In this document: positions 23,180 to 36,800 of the stretch, piece by piece
Layout of the letters: each line of letters opens with the position of its first letter
Numbering within the stretch: position 1 is the stretch's first letter
Assembly (NCBI RefSeq): GCF_018143015.1
Contig: NC_054740.1
Span: 73,553,856-73,617,855, forward strand
Direction of reading: 5' to 3'
From: Lytechinus variegatus
Taxonomy: Eukaryota; Echinodermata; Echinoidea; Temnopleuroida; Toxopneustidae
Length of the DNA stretch: 64,000 bases
The notes under the pieces: generated by a model
What the model was told of the DNA's origin: nothing
Database searches by the model: none
The model's input: the letters and a program-made list of their open reading frames with translations, nothing else
Program-made: the position numbers and the translations under genes

Positions 23180-23800
23180 TATTTGGGCATATTTTTTCTG
23201 CAGTTTTTTTTTATCTTACTTTTGTAGGTTTTTGCACTGCTTCCCCAAGATGTACAACAATGATCAATGTTAGGTAAAATCATGGCAAAATATAAATTAT
23301 TAAGAATCCTAGGCGGAATTGTTTGATTCTCGTTACAAAACCTATCGTACGAGTTAACAATAATACTAGATACATGTTCTCCCCATATCATACCAGAGTC
23401 AAGTGTTACACCTAAGTATTTGATTATATTAACAGTTTTTATAGGTTCATCATTAAAGCCTCATTTCTCAATCTTTTCCTATGACCAAAGGCCATGACTT
23501 TTTATCTTTTTTGGATACATGCATACCGTTAAGATCGAGCGAGTTGCAGATAATACAAAAACCACTTTGCAGCTCTTTTGATCCTCCTTAGAGAATACAT
23601 CATGGCAGAAAAGAGCAGTATCATCAACTTCAGACACATTTTGGAATTAACATCCAAACTCAAGTTACATACATCATTTATAAAAATACAAAATATTAAT
23701 GGACCACATATGAAACCATGTGGGACGCCTGATTTCATTTTTACACTTTCAATGATACACTTATTTACTGCGACAAACTGCGTGTCTCCTGTTTGTTGAA
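23180..23800 (-). pseudogene. Decayed LINE reverse transcriptase fragment
   Basis: The minus strand contains SGVPHGFICGPLIFCIFIND, matching 'GVPQGSilGPLLFliYiND' of RT domain 4. Further on is LNNLYFAMILPNIDHCCTSW, matching 'lYnalilPhldYC..vWG' near the RT thumb. Frame changes and lost catalytic-loop residues show it is a pseudogene. Confidence 0.85.
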
Positions 23801-23859
23801 TATGCTTTCATACAATCATATTCGTTACCCTTAATTTCATGATACTTCTTCGCATATTA

Positions 23860-24690
23860 TGGAGAAAAACTACAATTATTTGACGAGCTTAAAAATACTT
23901 GGATAACCATAAACGGGGCAGTTAACAAAAGTAACAAGCCTAATGATGTTAATAAATTACATGTACATGTAAGTGGATCTATGTTTGAAATCGGCCAAAA
24001 GTTAGCTGAAAATATCATATCTGTAGAAAAGTATTTAGAGATTTTTTTTGATAAACTAAATGATAGTTCAATGGTTCCTTTTTTCAGTTCATAGACAAGA
24101 ATTAATTAGGATCGTAACTAATTTAAAGGCAGAAAAGACTATTGCTATAATGGCATTAAAAATCTACAAAAAGAGTTGTGAAAACATTCTGCATTCTATT
24201 GCTGATCCTCTGCTTCGTTATATTTAATATCTCATTGAACTCATTCTCGAAAATTCTTGAGAGAATACTTCACAAAAGGACAGTTGATTTTTATTAAAAA
24301 AGTAAAGTATTATACGTGATGATAAATTTACAGAAAAACACAGTACAAGTCATACTATCTTAGCATTAAAACTAACACATCTTTTTACAATTCGGAACAT
24401 GCCGTAGGGATGTTTCTTGACTTTTCAGAAGCATTTGATACAAAAGATCATGAAATACCTTATATAAACTATCAATTTACGGTATCAGAGGGAAAGCTTT
24501 TCAGTGGTTCAGGAGTTATCTCACTGACAAAATACAATTTGTTGCCATTAATGAATCAGATTTTCTAACGAGGCCATTTGCCTGTGGAATTCCACAAGGT
24601 AGTATTCTTGGCCTTCTTCTATTTGTACTCTATCATGTTTATGTAAATTATATGAAAAATCTATCTCTTGAATGGGTTCATTCAGCACAT
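23860..24690 (+). pseudogene. Decayed LINE reverse transcriptase fragment, opposite orientation
   Basis: The plus strand, over several frames, reads GMFLDFSEAFDTKDHE (the 'lDlSKAFDTVDH' motif A), then AFQWF, TDKIQFVAINESDFLTRPFA, and CGIPQGSILGLLLFVLY. Stops and frameshifts are numerous. It is a separate insertion from the minus-strand relic just before it. Confidence 0.85.
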
Positions 24691-24696
24691 GAACAC

Positions 24697-24913
24697 ACAC
24701 TGTAAAAACTGTGGTGTTAAAACTGACACCAATTGGTGGGTTAAAATATCACCCTAGAGATTGAACATAACACCGAAGAGTGTAAATGTTACAACCATAT
24801 GTGTTGTAATAACACCTACAGTTGTAAAACTAACACCACCAATTTAACACCGGTGTAAAATAACTGGTGTGGTGCTGTATGTACATCGGTTAACACCACA
24901 GTTTTTGCTGTGC
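24697..24913. mobile_element. MITE with CACTGTAAAAACTGTGGTGT ends
   Basis: The left end is CACTGTAAAAACTGTGGTGT and the right end ACACCACAGTTTTTGCTGTG, near-perfect inverses. The interior is rich in TAACACC/GGTGTTA half-sites. It is about 217 bp and non-coding, and is inserted at the edge of the RT relic. Confidence 0.85.
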
Positions 24914-25507
24914 ATGTTGATTTCTGCATATTTGGAATAATTAGGGGATAAAGTAACTCTGTGCAAAATTCGGTGAAAATGACATGAAATTCATTACAAC
25001 TGTGGAACGTCCTTAAGAGGAGCTTAAAGCACGATTTCAGATCGAGAATGTATTAATAACTTATTATCAATCTGGCTATCGGCAAAAGGGGGATAACTCC
25101 CGGCCTCTCTCACTCACTCTCTCTCTCTCTTGGAATGTGGGACTTGGAGTCATATCAGTCAATCTCATTTTCAACGTGAGCAGCTCTATTGATTCTTCGA
25201 AGTGTAAGATGTTCTGACCTTATATAGCTATCATGTTGAAATATGGGCATGGATAAAGGATGCGTGAATGATTCCGAAGTAATTCAATTTTATTAATCAA
25301 GCACTACAATGAAATCAATATATATATATATAAAAAAAACTTAATTGAAAATCGACCGCAAGCGACATCTATTGTTGTAGTTGAATCTCAGCATCGTGCG
25401 ATATATTTTTAGCTCTTTAATATCCTGTGGTGTAGTTTACCACATTATTTGTGGCATTCTGACATGGAATTTTTCTTTTATAAAATTGGAATGTTCGAAT
25501 TAAGTCT
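24914..25507. other. Gene-free stretch with short microsatellites
   Basis: It holds a (CT)n tract near 25106-25130 and a (TA)n tract near 25318-25332. No exon is seen. Confidence 0.45.
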
Positions 25508-26114
25508 TAAAGGTCAAGTCCACGTCAGAAAAATGTTTATTTGAATCAATAGAGAAAAATCAGACAAGCACAATGCTGAAAATTTCATCAAAATCGGATG
25601 TAAATAAGAAAGTTATGACATTTCAAAGTTTCGATTATTTCAACAATATAGTTATATGAACGAGCCAGTCACATCAAAATGAGAAAGTCGATGATGTCAC
25701 TCACTCACTGTCTCTTGTTTTTTATTGTTTGAATTATACAATATTTCAATTTTTACGAATTTGACGATTTAGGACATCCTTGCCAGCCCTGAAGCACAAA
25801 ATGTTAAAAATAATGGAATTCCACGTGTTCCGAGAGGAATGAAACTTCATTTCACATGACAATGACGAGAAAATAGAAATATTTCATATAATAAAATACA
25901 AAAGAAATACAGTGAGTGAATGATGTCATCAACTCTCTCATTTGGATGTAACTGGCTCGTTCATATAACTATTTCGTTGAAAATAAGCGAAAATTTAAAA
26001 TGCCATAACTTTCTTATTTTACATCCGATTTTGATGAAATTTTCAGTGTTATGCTAGTTGAATTTTTCTCTTTTTATTCCAATCAAGTTTTTGTTGGGGT
26101 GGACTTGTCCTTTC
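25508..26114. mobile_element. 0.6-kb foldback MITE, copy 2
   Basis: It starts TTAAAGGTCAAGTCCAC and ends GGGGTGGACTTGTCCTTT, with the same long inverted arms and the same loop as 12980-13584. The two copies align along their whole length with scattered substitutions, so they derive from one family master. Confidence 0.9.
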
Positions 26115-27814
26115 AGGACAAATGACTCCGTGTGGGAACATAATTGAACAAAAGGAGAATTTAATGTAGTCGTTCAATGGAGCACTGCCACGTGCCATTC
26201 TATCCCTTATCGTATCGGCGGGGAAAGGGGAAAGGGGGAACTGACGATTTTAATTGAATCGTAAATTATGCCAAGTGCGAAGAAGGGACATAGAAGGCCA
26301 AGGGGTACGAGAAGCAGAATGTATTTCAAAATATACATACACGTTCCTTGTAACATTACCGATGGCGTAATATGTTAAAAAAAATATGGGGCGATATAGT
26401 CTTTTCCGACAATTTGCGAGCGAGCGAATGGAGCAAGGAAAAAATTAAATTTCTTGAATGTGTAACTAGTTCTGTTAAAAGTCGGTACTTACGTAAATGG
26501 GTAGAGGTCTGACATTTTAAGGAAACCGTGCACTGTGTAATCCTCTTGTTAAAAATATGGCGTCATCATGATATAACTTTACTGATCAGTATCACGTTCA
26601 TTGTCATACGGATGGGGGTAAGGTGGTCCCCCAATAAATACAAAATAAAGTAAGTATAACAAACTAAATAAACAAATAAGTAAATGAATAAATAAATAAA
26701 CTTTGAAAAGAAAGTCAACGTTTGATTGTGGTTATCAACTTTAAGAGATGAATAAATAAATTAATGAATAAGTAACTTAATAAATATATGAACACAATTT
26801 GAATTAAATGAAAGCAAATTTTATCAAATTAAATGAGAGTGAATATAACAAAAAATATAATATAAATGAGAAAAGGCTACGACCATCAAGAAAAAAAAGA
26901 GGAAGAGAAGATAAGAAAATTTAAAATTGTGAAAATTATAATGTCTGTTGAATAATATGTGGCAAAATCTTTTACAAACTTAGATTTTTTTATTCTAGAA
27001 TGGACAACTTCAGCTTCCACTTACTCGCTTACTCTCGATCGCTATTTGAAAGAAACGCGGCCCCGAACCTGACATGTCATGTTGTGGCCCCTCAAATTTC
27101 TGGGGGCACATTGCGCCACTGATACATGTACACAATCATAATGGCATTCCATTAATGGATTAAAGAAAGTCTAAAGCACTAAGCTATCCCAAAATAACCT
27201 TGGACAGGTCTGTGGAATAACTATACAGACGAGGCCAGGGAGACGAGGCCGGCCGATTGTGTCTCTTTTCTTGCACGCAGCAAAAACAAAACAACGTTGT
27301 CACGTTGCTGTAGTCGGATAGTATTGTGCAACTTCGTTATCAAAAGCGTCATCTATTTAAACTGGAATGCTTACAATCTTTTCAATGTTTGTCTTTTGAA
27401 AGGTTAAACTAGTCGTTCATTTACATTGCATGGCGTCTTTTGTCACGTTAAATAGTCCGTTTTTTCTGGATTACTGGGGGCTCGTTTCATGAAATCGTCA
27501 AACCTCCAGCTCGACGCTATCACTATGGAAAGCCGCACAAGACAAATACTGCAGACGCGTGAAGCTTGCATGTGGAAAGCGTATACCTGCTTTCGACCTG
27601 GATTTGTCACGCGCTTGTGAAAAGGTCCTCTTGCTTCATAGATGGTGGAGGGATTAGGTGTCAATTCAATGGGGAAATCGAATCGACGTTTCTTCTATCC
27701 TTCCTTTTCAAAGAGGGCAGATGTTTTTGCAAAGCCGGTCTAGACTTTGAAGGGGAACAGGATAAGTTACACACGCGAGAGTTTCAACCAAACACCAAAC
27801 CTAAAAATAAAAAA
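26115..27814. other. Intergenic stretch and NEK 5' flank
   Basis: A-rich (AATA)-type low-complexity sequence covers about 26635-26850. From about 27240 base composition becomes more even, consistent with a promoter or 5' UTR region for the kinase. No TATA box or initiator could be assigned. The open frame at 27566-27814 continues into the kinase frame but shows no conserved sequence, so the ATG at 27815 is taken as the start. Confidence 0.4.
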
Positions 27815-30800
27815 ATGGAGAAATACTCATACCAAAAGGTCTTAGGGATGGGAAATTTTGGCAAAGCTTGGTTGGTACGCTCTCGTGAAAGTCGTCGACC
27901 TTATGTCATCAAAGAGATCAACGTCGTCGGCATGGGCGAGAAAGAGAGAGAAAGAGCCGTCAACGAGGTCGCTATTCTTGGACGGCTGAGGCACGTGAAC
28001 ATCATTCGGTACCGTGAGGCTTTCGTTGCCGGTGGAGGCGGGATACTAGCTATTGTGATGGAGTACGGGGATGGAGGTAAGTGATCTACATAAACCCAAA
28101 ATATGGAGAAGAAAGAGCCCACCCCCCCCATATAGAAGATTGTGTAACATTGTAACGAATTTGATTTTTGCAAAATAGCTTGGTCCAAATAACCCCACAC
28201 CTTGTCCCGAATTCACAAGGATGGACTAAAGTTTAGCCATGGATTAAAATGACGCCAAATGACGCGTTTTATACCCGGTATAACTTTGGTCCACTTTTGT
28301 GAATTCGGGCCCTTGAGTCAAAATCAGTGGATCAATTAAGCCATGTATGAGTGGTCCATTCATATCACCGACAAGGCTTCAAGGAAAAAGAAAAAGATTT
28401 TTTTTAATATCCACAGGGGACAATTATTTTTTTCTCCAATCCTGCTAAGTGTTCAAGAGTTGTGTGTTTTTTTTTGTTAATTGCTAAACCAAGTGGAACA
28501 TACTTTACTTTGACAATTATCATATTCATTAAAATTTTGAGAGAACAATTCCGATATTCAATCCTTCTTAACCCATCTAGATTATCTATATCCAACAAAT
28601 TGAGGCAAATTTTAATATGATTGAATGACTTAATTTTGAATCCAGAATATTTATTTCATTTTTATTTCATTTATTTATTTATTTATTCACGTCCATTAAA
28701 ATACATTGAGCATACAAACAAAACATCAAAAATACATAAAAAAAGAAAAAAGACACATAGAAAGAGATATAAGTAAGATAAAAAAAGGGGGGCTAAGATT
28801 ATATAAGGATAATTACAGTACATGTATAATAAAATGAACATGAAGTGGGAAGCTGCAAAAGAACAAAGCAAATGTTCTGTCGAGGCAGTCCCTATAGACA
28901 GTAAAATATAAAATTCAAGACTTGTACTGATAAAATAAACATATAATAATTAGGAAATATGATGGGATAAATCAAATTAAGATGTTTGATGGTTGACAAG
29001 AAAGTTTTTCATCTTGGATTTAAAGGAATTTAAATATGAAATCTGTTTGATGTTACGGGGAAGAGAATTCCAAATGCAAGGTCCTTTGAATTTAAAAGAA
29101 AAGGAAGATGCTGCATTTTTACATTCTTCAACATAATAATTTTCAGGATTTCTAGTGTTATAACTGTGCATCAATATTTCACTTTTGATCATTGAGGCAA
29201 GATTGCTATTCTCCTGTGAACTTCAGTAAACATTGGGTCTTGAATGTGTTCTCGCCCATGCATGAACTTGAGGAGCAATATCCTCTTTTCAATTTGTAAA
29301 TGACTCGACTGTAAGCGAATTCAGTATCCTGTTGCTGTGTATCCGGACAGGTCGTGTGTCCGGACAATCGATTTCAAACAGCCATTAAAAAAATTCACGC
29401 ATAGTTTTTATAATTTAGTACAATAATGTTGGGAAATATTGTAAAGAAAAAATACTGATGACGCGTACAATTTTTCCATTCATATTTTTTTTGTTTAATC
29501 CAAAAACAAAAGGAGAGGCCTCAATAATTTTAAGTATCCAGACACCCACCCCCATCAAATTCATGTTTAAGGGCCAACATTGTCACTTGCTCCTTCTCTT
29601 TTTTTAACCCCGCCCATACGCCACACCGTCTCCTCAAATTTTCGGCTCATGACGCAACTGCAAGACAACCAAACTCCTTATTTTCAGCTTTGACGTTTTG
29701 TATATCTTTTAAGTGTCATTTCCGACAAGCGTTTGTTAAAAACAAACCCACCATCGCAAGCAAGGTCTTTTGCCACACAATTTAATTCTGTAGCAGCGGA
29801 TAGATTTCTTAAAATATCATGCTCGATAAGGTATGCAAATTAAGACCTGTGTTTATTTACTTTGTCAAGTAATGTCATCATGCGAACATGTAATTTAGTA
29901 TAATCATATTGTCTTGGGCTTTTCCGTATTAAAAAAATAATAAAGATGTAACCATAGTAACTACAGCATGGACACTGATCCATATGAGAGCATAAGATTA
30001 TAAGAATCAATCCTATGACGTACTTGAATTTTGGGGAAGAATAGACGAGTATCATATAAAGATCACCCAAGTTTAGATAGCCAAGGTCAAAAGAATATTG
30101 TATATTATTATTTCAAGAGCGGATCATGAAAGAGTAATCCCTCATCTTCTTTGTTTGACTCTACTGAATCACAAGCTACATTCCCAAATATTTTGTAGGA
30201 ACGTTATTGTTCGTAGTACGAGATCCGTAGGCGCAGTCACGTTTTGCCATACGGCGGCGGACGGCGAGTCGAAAACAGCCGTTTTAACATTTTTTGTCAG
30301 AGCGACATTTAGGTTATTTGAATAAAAATGAATGGATATTGTATGTCAAACTACGGCCATCTTTACAATTTTATTTTACACTATCGAAAGAAGATCAGTA
30401 GGGGGGGGGGGGGGGTGAATTTTGATTTGGAAAAGCACACCGTCAAGAGCTGCATTTGCTATGAAATGAGGGGGGGGGGGTGGGGGCTTAAGACCTAGTC
30501 GTCTGCTTATGGGGATGATTGGGAACTGGAATTTAACATGAAATGGGGTCATCGAATCGAGAGCTGACGCCTGAAATGAGGGACAGAGGAAAGGGGAACA
30601 TTAGGTTGGTCAATGTAAAAAGGGTGGAGATGATTATCGTTGGGTATACTGTCGTGACAAGGTGTCTGCATGGTTGCCAAACGGCTCTATACTTTTAATC
30701 TTTATCAGTATTTCGGAAGCTGATGCATGTATTTCATGATGGTAGTGACGCCAAAAAAATACAACTGCATGTCGAGATGTAACTTCAAATCAGTGAGAGG

Positions 30801-33800
30801 AGGGCAATGCGGGAGGAAAAGAAAGATATTTTTCAGTATATAGCATCGAGTTTCTCCTTTTTTATTTTAACATTTACCCCATCTTCATCGCTCCTCCTCC
30901 TTCTTGTCTTCACCTTACCGATGTACTTTTCCCCGTTACCCCCTTCCTTATGTCTTCCCCCTCTCCACCCCTCTCCCCTTACTTTCCCTTTCATAGATTT
31001 TACTTTGACATTTCTTTACGAACACCGTGAAATGAGTTGGGGTTTAAAATTGTTTCGATTTAAACAATATGAACGAAGCAACCCGTTCAGCGTCGCATCC
31101 ATTGACGTTTGCGTACATGTAGCTGAAGCATCGGTGAGAGTTTCATCCCAGCCTAAAAAAATATTAATCCCTATAATATGAGCCGTCTGAAACTGGATCA
31201 CCTTTTATGTGCGATAAAACGCGCACTTATAAAGTAAAGAGAGGTCTACAAACATGACGAAATTGACTGGGGCTAGAGCAGAAAACTCTGAAAAACTAGG
31301 ACAAATGCACACGAACTAGAGCATTTACCCCATTTACCTTCTTTAAAGGTGATTTCCTCGCCTTAAACCAGCATTTACCAGTGATACTTCTGATTCCAAC
31401 ATTGATTAGATGTCGCTTTGATACGGATATTGAGGTACACGTATATATTCTTACCCTTTTCAACCAGACTTGTTAATTATTTTCTTACAATATGCTATTG
31501 AGCTCGATTGGTTTGTCACGTACATTTAAGAAAATCTGAAAGTTAAAGACTTCTGAAAATTTAGTGAAAGTTGTCAATGTTGTGTACTATGGTTCATTGC
31601 AAAGAGTATCACTGAAATTATGAAATGTTTATAGAATTGTGTTGTCATGGTTACCTACTAAAGATAGAATCCATTAAACATTCAATGTCACGGGCGGACA
31701 GGATAGAAATGCAGGGTTCTACACTTGTCAGTGATATTTTCTTGTGTCTATCTAAACGACACAATGCTGACAATTTATTTTCATTGCAGATGTTAATCTA
31801 ATAAGTCGACTTACCCGACATTATGTATGTAATTTTGAAGCAATTAAGTTGTAACTTTTAATAGGACAAAAAGTTTTGTTACGGATGGACATTTGGCGTC
31901 ACAGGCGGACATTTTGTGTCACAGATGGTCATTATCCCAATGGAAAATTATATTTCAGCACCTATAGTACTCATATCACTAATAAACTTTAAAAAATGAA
32001 ATTTTCTGTATCCAAAGGACAGAGATGTCCCAGCTATAATGCAGTCCGTAAAGCATTGACTTATTGAGTGTGTGGAAAACATTTGCATGAGCTGTGACCT
32101 TTAACCTGAAGACTCTATCTTGAACTTGACTTGTATTTCAGTGTAATCTACCTACATGTACATAACATTTTTTTTTTAATTCTGTCAAATATTTATCAAG
32201 TTATCACCCTAAAACCATTTTGCATATATAATGAGCTGTGCATCCTTTGACCATTTTACCGTCAGACTCCAAATTGGAACTTGACTTGTATTTCAGTGTC
32301 ACCTACCTACATACCATTTTTTTTTCAATTCCGTCGAATATTTATCAGCCAGAAACCAATCCGCATGATAATGAGCTGTGAACTTTTGACCTTGGACTTG
32401 AGGACTCCAAATTTTAAAATTACCTTCACTCTAGTGAGACCTACCTACACACCAAAAATAATAAAAATCTGTCAAATATGTTTAAAATTATCACGCCGAA
32501 ACAAATTAGGGAGACTGACTGACGGAGTAACATTTAATGCCCCCTCGAGACTTCATCAGCTGCGCGGGCATGAAAATACCTGTGCGTGAGTATGTGTTTA
32601 GGGGGATATTTGGTGGTATATTTATGAATTACAATACCATTTACTGGATTTATGTAATGAAACACAATTACAAAATAATTCGATAAGAAATCTCCTACAT
32701 ATCTGGGTTTTATACATAAACGTTTTAAGTATTTTGCTCAAGAGATAGCTCGGCATGTTTTTGTTTAAGGTTATTGCTCCAGCAATAGCACACTTTTGAT
32801 TTTTCTTTCTGTCACGGACGGACAAATTCGCATATAAACATCAATATGAAATGCGGTATGATCTTTCCTGGACCAAATATATTTCCTGACAATTTTTTGT
32901 ATTTTAGCAAACTGGTGATTCATATATAATTATTTGCAAACAAAACTCAAGACAATCTAATGATTGTCAAAATAGGACCAAGTCAATATTTCTAAAAAGC
33001 GTCCGTCCGTGACGGCAGTGTTCAGCACCCCTATTCAGTGGCGTACCGTGGGTCACGGCATGGGGGGGGCACCAGCAAAATTTTCGAGTCGCCTAGGGAG
33101 CGCGCGAAGCGCGCTCAGTTGCCAGGTATACTGACCTAATAGAGACATTTTGAGGACATGCAGTGCCATTAAACAAATATATATTCCACTGATTAGATAA
33201 TGTGAGCGCGAAGCGCGAGCTGAAAATTTTGGATATTCAGACTTAAAAAGGACATTATGAGCATTTTTTGTAAACATGATCTGTCTGGCTAAACCAACAA
33301 TGCGAGCGCGAAACGCGAGCTGAAATTTTTGTATATGTTGACCCAAAAAGGGACATTTTAAGGACTATATTTTAGGAATCCTTTTAGAGTATAAATATCT
33401 CAGTATGGTCATCTAATGCTAGTGCCATTCTTTGCTGATTTTGTTAGAATTACGTCTAAACACATGAAGCACATTTTGTAGTCATTGTAATCCTGATTAT
33501 CATACACATCTCACTAATGAAATATTGCGAGCGCGTAGCGCGAGCTGAAAATTTTTGAAATTCACACCTGAAGAGGGGCATTCTAAGGCTTGTTTGCAGG
33601 AATTCACTAAGACCTTACGTATTTCACTAAACAAGTGATGCGAGCGAGAAGCACGAGCTGAAAATTTTTGATATTCAGATCAGAAAAATTGACATTTTAA
33701 GGACAGATTTTAGGAATTCATGAAGAGCAGACATTTCACCAATCAACTAATGCGAATGTTAGCACGGACAGGAAATGTTTTATATTAAGACCATAAAATA

Positions 33801-36800
33801 GGGTAATCACTTTAAGTAGTCCTGAAAAAGAAGCAAATGTCACTACATAAAACAATAACTCGTATTGCGAGGAAATATATTTGGTATATACTGATTTGAA
33901 AACGGGAGGTTTTAGTACAACAGGATCATATATTCCGTTAAACAGTCTATGCGCACACCAGGAACAATGAAGACATAGGCCCTGAGTAAATAATGTCTCA
34001 TAACGTTATGAAAAAATACTTATGTAATATAACAAAACATTATATAATAACATTTTAATGAACAATTTCTTTTTTCCCCAATATATTTCTCTTCCTTTCT
34101 CCCTCTTTTTCTCCTTTTCCCCGTTTTATTATTATTATTATCATCATTATTATTGTTGGGGGGGCAGCCGATTAGGGGGCACGCACCTGCCCCCACCCCC
34201 ATGCCCCCCGTAGTAACGCTGCTGCCACTATTCGAAAGTGAGTCATTCCAGTCGCTTTCCGGACCTTACCAAATAAACAAATACGGATTTTAATAGCCTT
34301 GGATATCAATGAAAGATCCGGCAGTGATTACATCATAAGAATATAAAAATGAATTTTTACCCCGATGCTCACTTTAATCAATAACGCTCTAATGCAATAT
34401 ACCCTTTGTATTCTGCTTATTGTTGCAGGGGATTTAGCGGAGAAAATCGAGGAAGCGAAATCATCTGGGGACAGTTTCAATCCTCCTCAAATCTTGAACT
34501 GGTTTGTGCAGCTCTGCCTGGCCCTCTACTATATACATTCTGAAAAGGTTTTACATCGAGGTAAGAATAAAAGAGAAAGTTATTGTTAGAAAATACGAAA
34601 ACAAATGCCAGTATATGCAAATATTATTACACAGGGTGTTGCGAATTATTCAAAGTGGGTCTGTATTGTAATAAGATTTTGGCACCTACTTGAATTTGAA
34701 ATCGGATGGGGGAAGTACCCCCTGATTAAGCCAGAAAAATGGAATAGAATATCTTTTTTTACATTTTGATAATACATTCACGCAGACAGATGATATTTTT
34801 ACGTACCCTATGTTTGTTAAAAGTTCAAGGGAGATGAATCGAACCATTTTTCGGTGGAAGCGGTAAAATATTCATGACATGATGATGACTGTTTACATGA
34901 TTTATACGTTCTTCATGTTGTAAAGTATGACGTTCCCTTTCCATATCTTCCATGATGATAATCGTTACATTTCTATAGCGCTTATTGCACCTTGTTTCTA
35001 AGCCCTTTTCATAACAATTATTATTACCCCGGTCATAGGATCCTGGCATGCCCACACACAATGCATGCACTTTCTCCACTCCCTGGGGAGCATTCCAACA
35101 AGAGTTCTAAGACTGAATTGCTAGGCATATTACATATTCCGCATCCTACCGGGTACCCATTTAACACCTGGGTATAGAGTGACAAATTGTGGGCTGACAC
35201 CTTGCCTAAGGACGATATATAGGACGCGGTGGGATTCGAACGCACGCCCATCTGATTGCAAGGCGAGAGTCAGAACTGCTTCATCACGACGCTTCCACTA
35301 ATACCAATTCATTTCCTCATAATATATTTTAACTTCTGATTGCCATAATTATCATTTTCATAATTATTTTGTTTTATAACCTACCCCGACACGATGATCT
35401 TGTATTTCGAACTAATTACTCTGTTCATAATTGGTATTGGTATTATGTTCCTTTCCATCATCTGGTTCCTTCATAATAGACCTCAAGCCTTCAAACCTGT
35501 TCCTCACATCAAAAGGCATCATCAAAGTGGGTGACTTCGGAATCGCAAAGATGTTGCATAATACCATGGACCACGCAAACACCACCATCGGTACACCCTA
35601 TTACCTATCACCAGAAATCTGCCAGAGACAGCCGTATCCTTTCAATCAAAATGTTGTTTTTTGTAATCCATACGCAGGCGCTTTCTATAACGCACCAATT
35701 TCTTTGAAAATGCAAGCCAAACCACAGTGGCAAGCTGATAAGTTTTTTGTCGAAAGTTGGTGACAACGCACCAATTTCTTTGAAAATGCAAGGCAAACCA
35801 TAGTGTAATGCTGAAAAGTTTTTGTCGAAAGTTGGTGACAACGCACCAAATTCTTTGAAAATGCAAGCCAAACCCTAGTGGAATGCTGAGAATTTTTGTC
35901 GAAAGTTGGTGACAACGCATCAATTTCTTTGAAAATGCAAGCCAAACCATAGTGGAACACTCAGAATTTTTGTCGAAGATTGGTGGACCGGGACAGTAGA
36001 TCGTACGAAGATTCGAACCGAACGAACAATGTCAAATATGTCTTTGGTCTAGAGTCCAGGACGACGCTGCTGTTTCGATCCACCTATATTCGACAGAGGC
36101 TGTTTTGTCGGTAAATGGTTTTTGAAAAAAGCTTAAATGGTTTTTGACAAAAGCTTCTCTGCGTTATAGAAAGTGATTGCGAAAATACCCTAATATCCTT
36201 TATGCATGCCGATATTAGACGATTTGAAAGAAAATTATTAAACACCATCTATGTTGATAAACTGAAAAAGAGTTATCGAGATCACATGAACATAATTATG
36301 GCAACCGTTCTCGACAAAAAAGGCAAGGGGTGCACAAACTAAGAATTATTTGCAACCTTAATGAGATATTTGTACCAAACATTTGGGCTATAAACTTCCA
36401 CCTTAAGTTTTAAAAAGTACAAAAATATACCTTTTTAATTCTATTTCCACCAATAAATGCTCGTTTGCACCCTCAAAGGTGCAACTATTCACCTTTCAAT
36501 GTGAATAGGCCTACTTGAGGTTAAAAAAAGTTCAAATCTGCACCTTTATTACATTGTTCATCTCTACACCCTACCTGGTACTTAGTATTGCTAAAAGCTC
36601 CCCTAAGGGTGAACAAATGACCACAATTGCGCTCGTTAGCACCCCTTGATGTGTTGTTATTGCACCAACCCCTTTGGCCTTTGGTTCCCTATTTCTTAGT
36701 ATGTATAGCATACAGTGAACACAATGCAACAGGACGAAAGTTTCAGAGCCTCAAATGATATCGAACACTGGTCATACTGGCAGGGAACATGTTATTGTAT

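Noticed and set aside
35225..35300. tRNA gene on the minus strand
   Set aside because: A and B boxes are recognisable but the stems do not pair well and the sequence continues into a SINE body and tail.
35689..35986. CRISPR-like array
   Set aside because: The 75-bp units are contiguous with no unique spacers; it is a simple tandem repeat in a eukaryotic intron.
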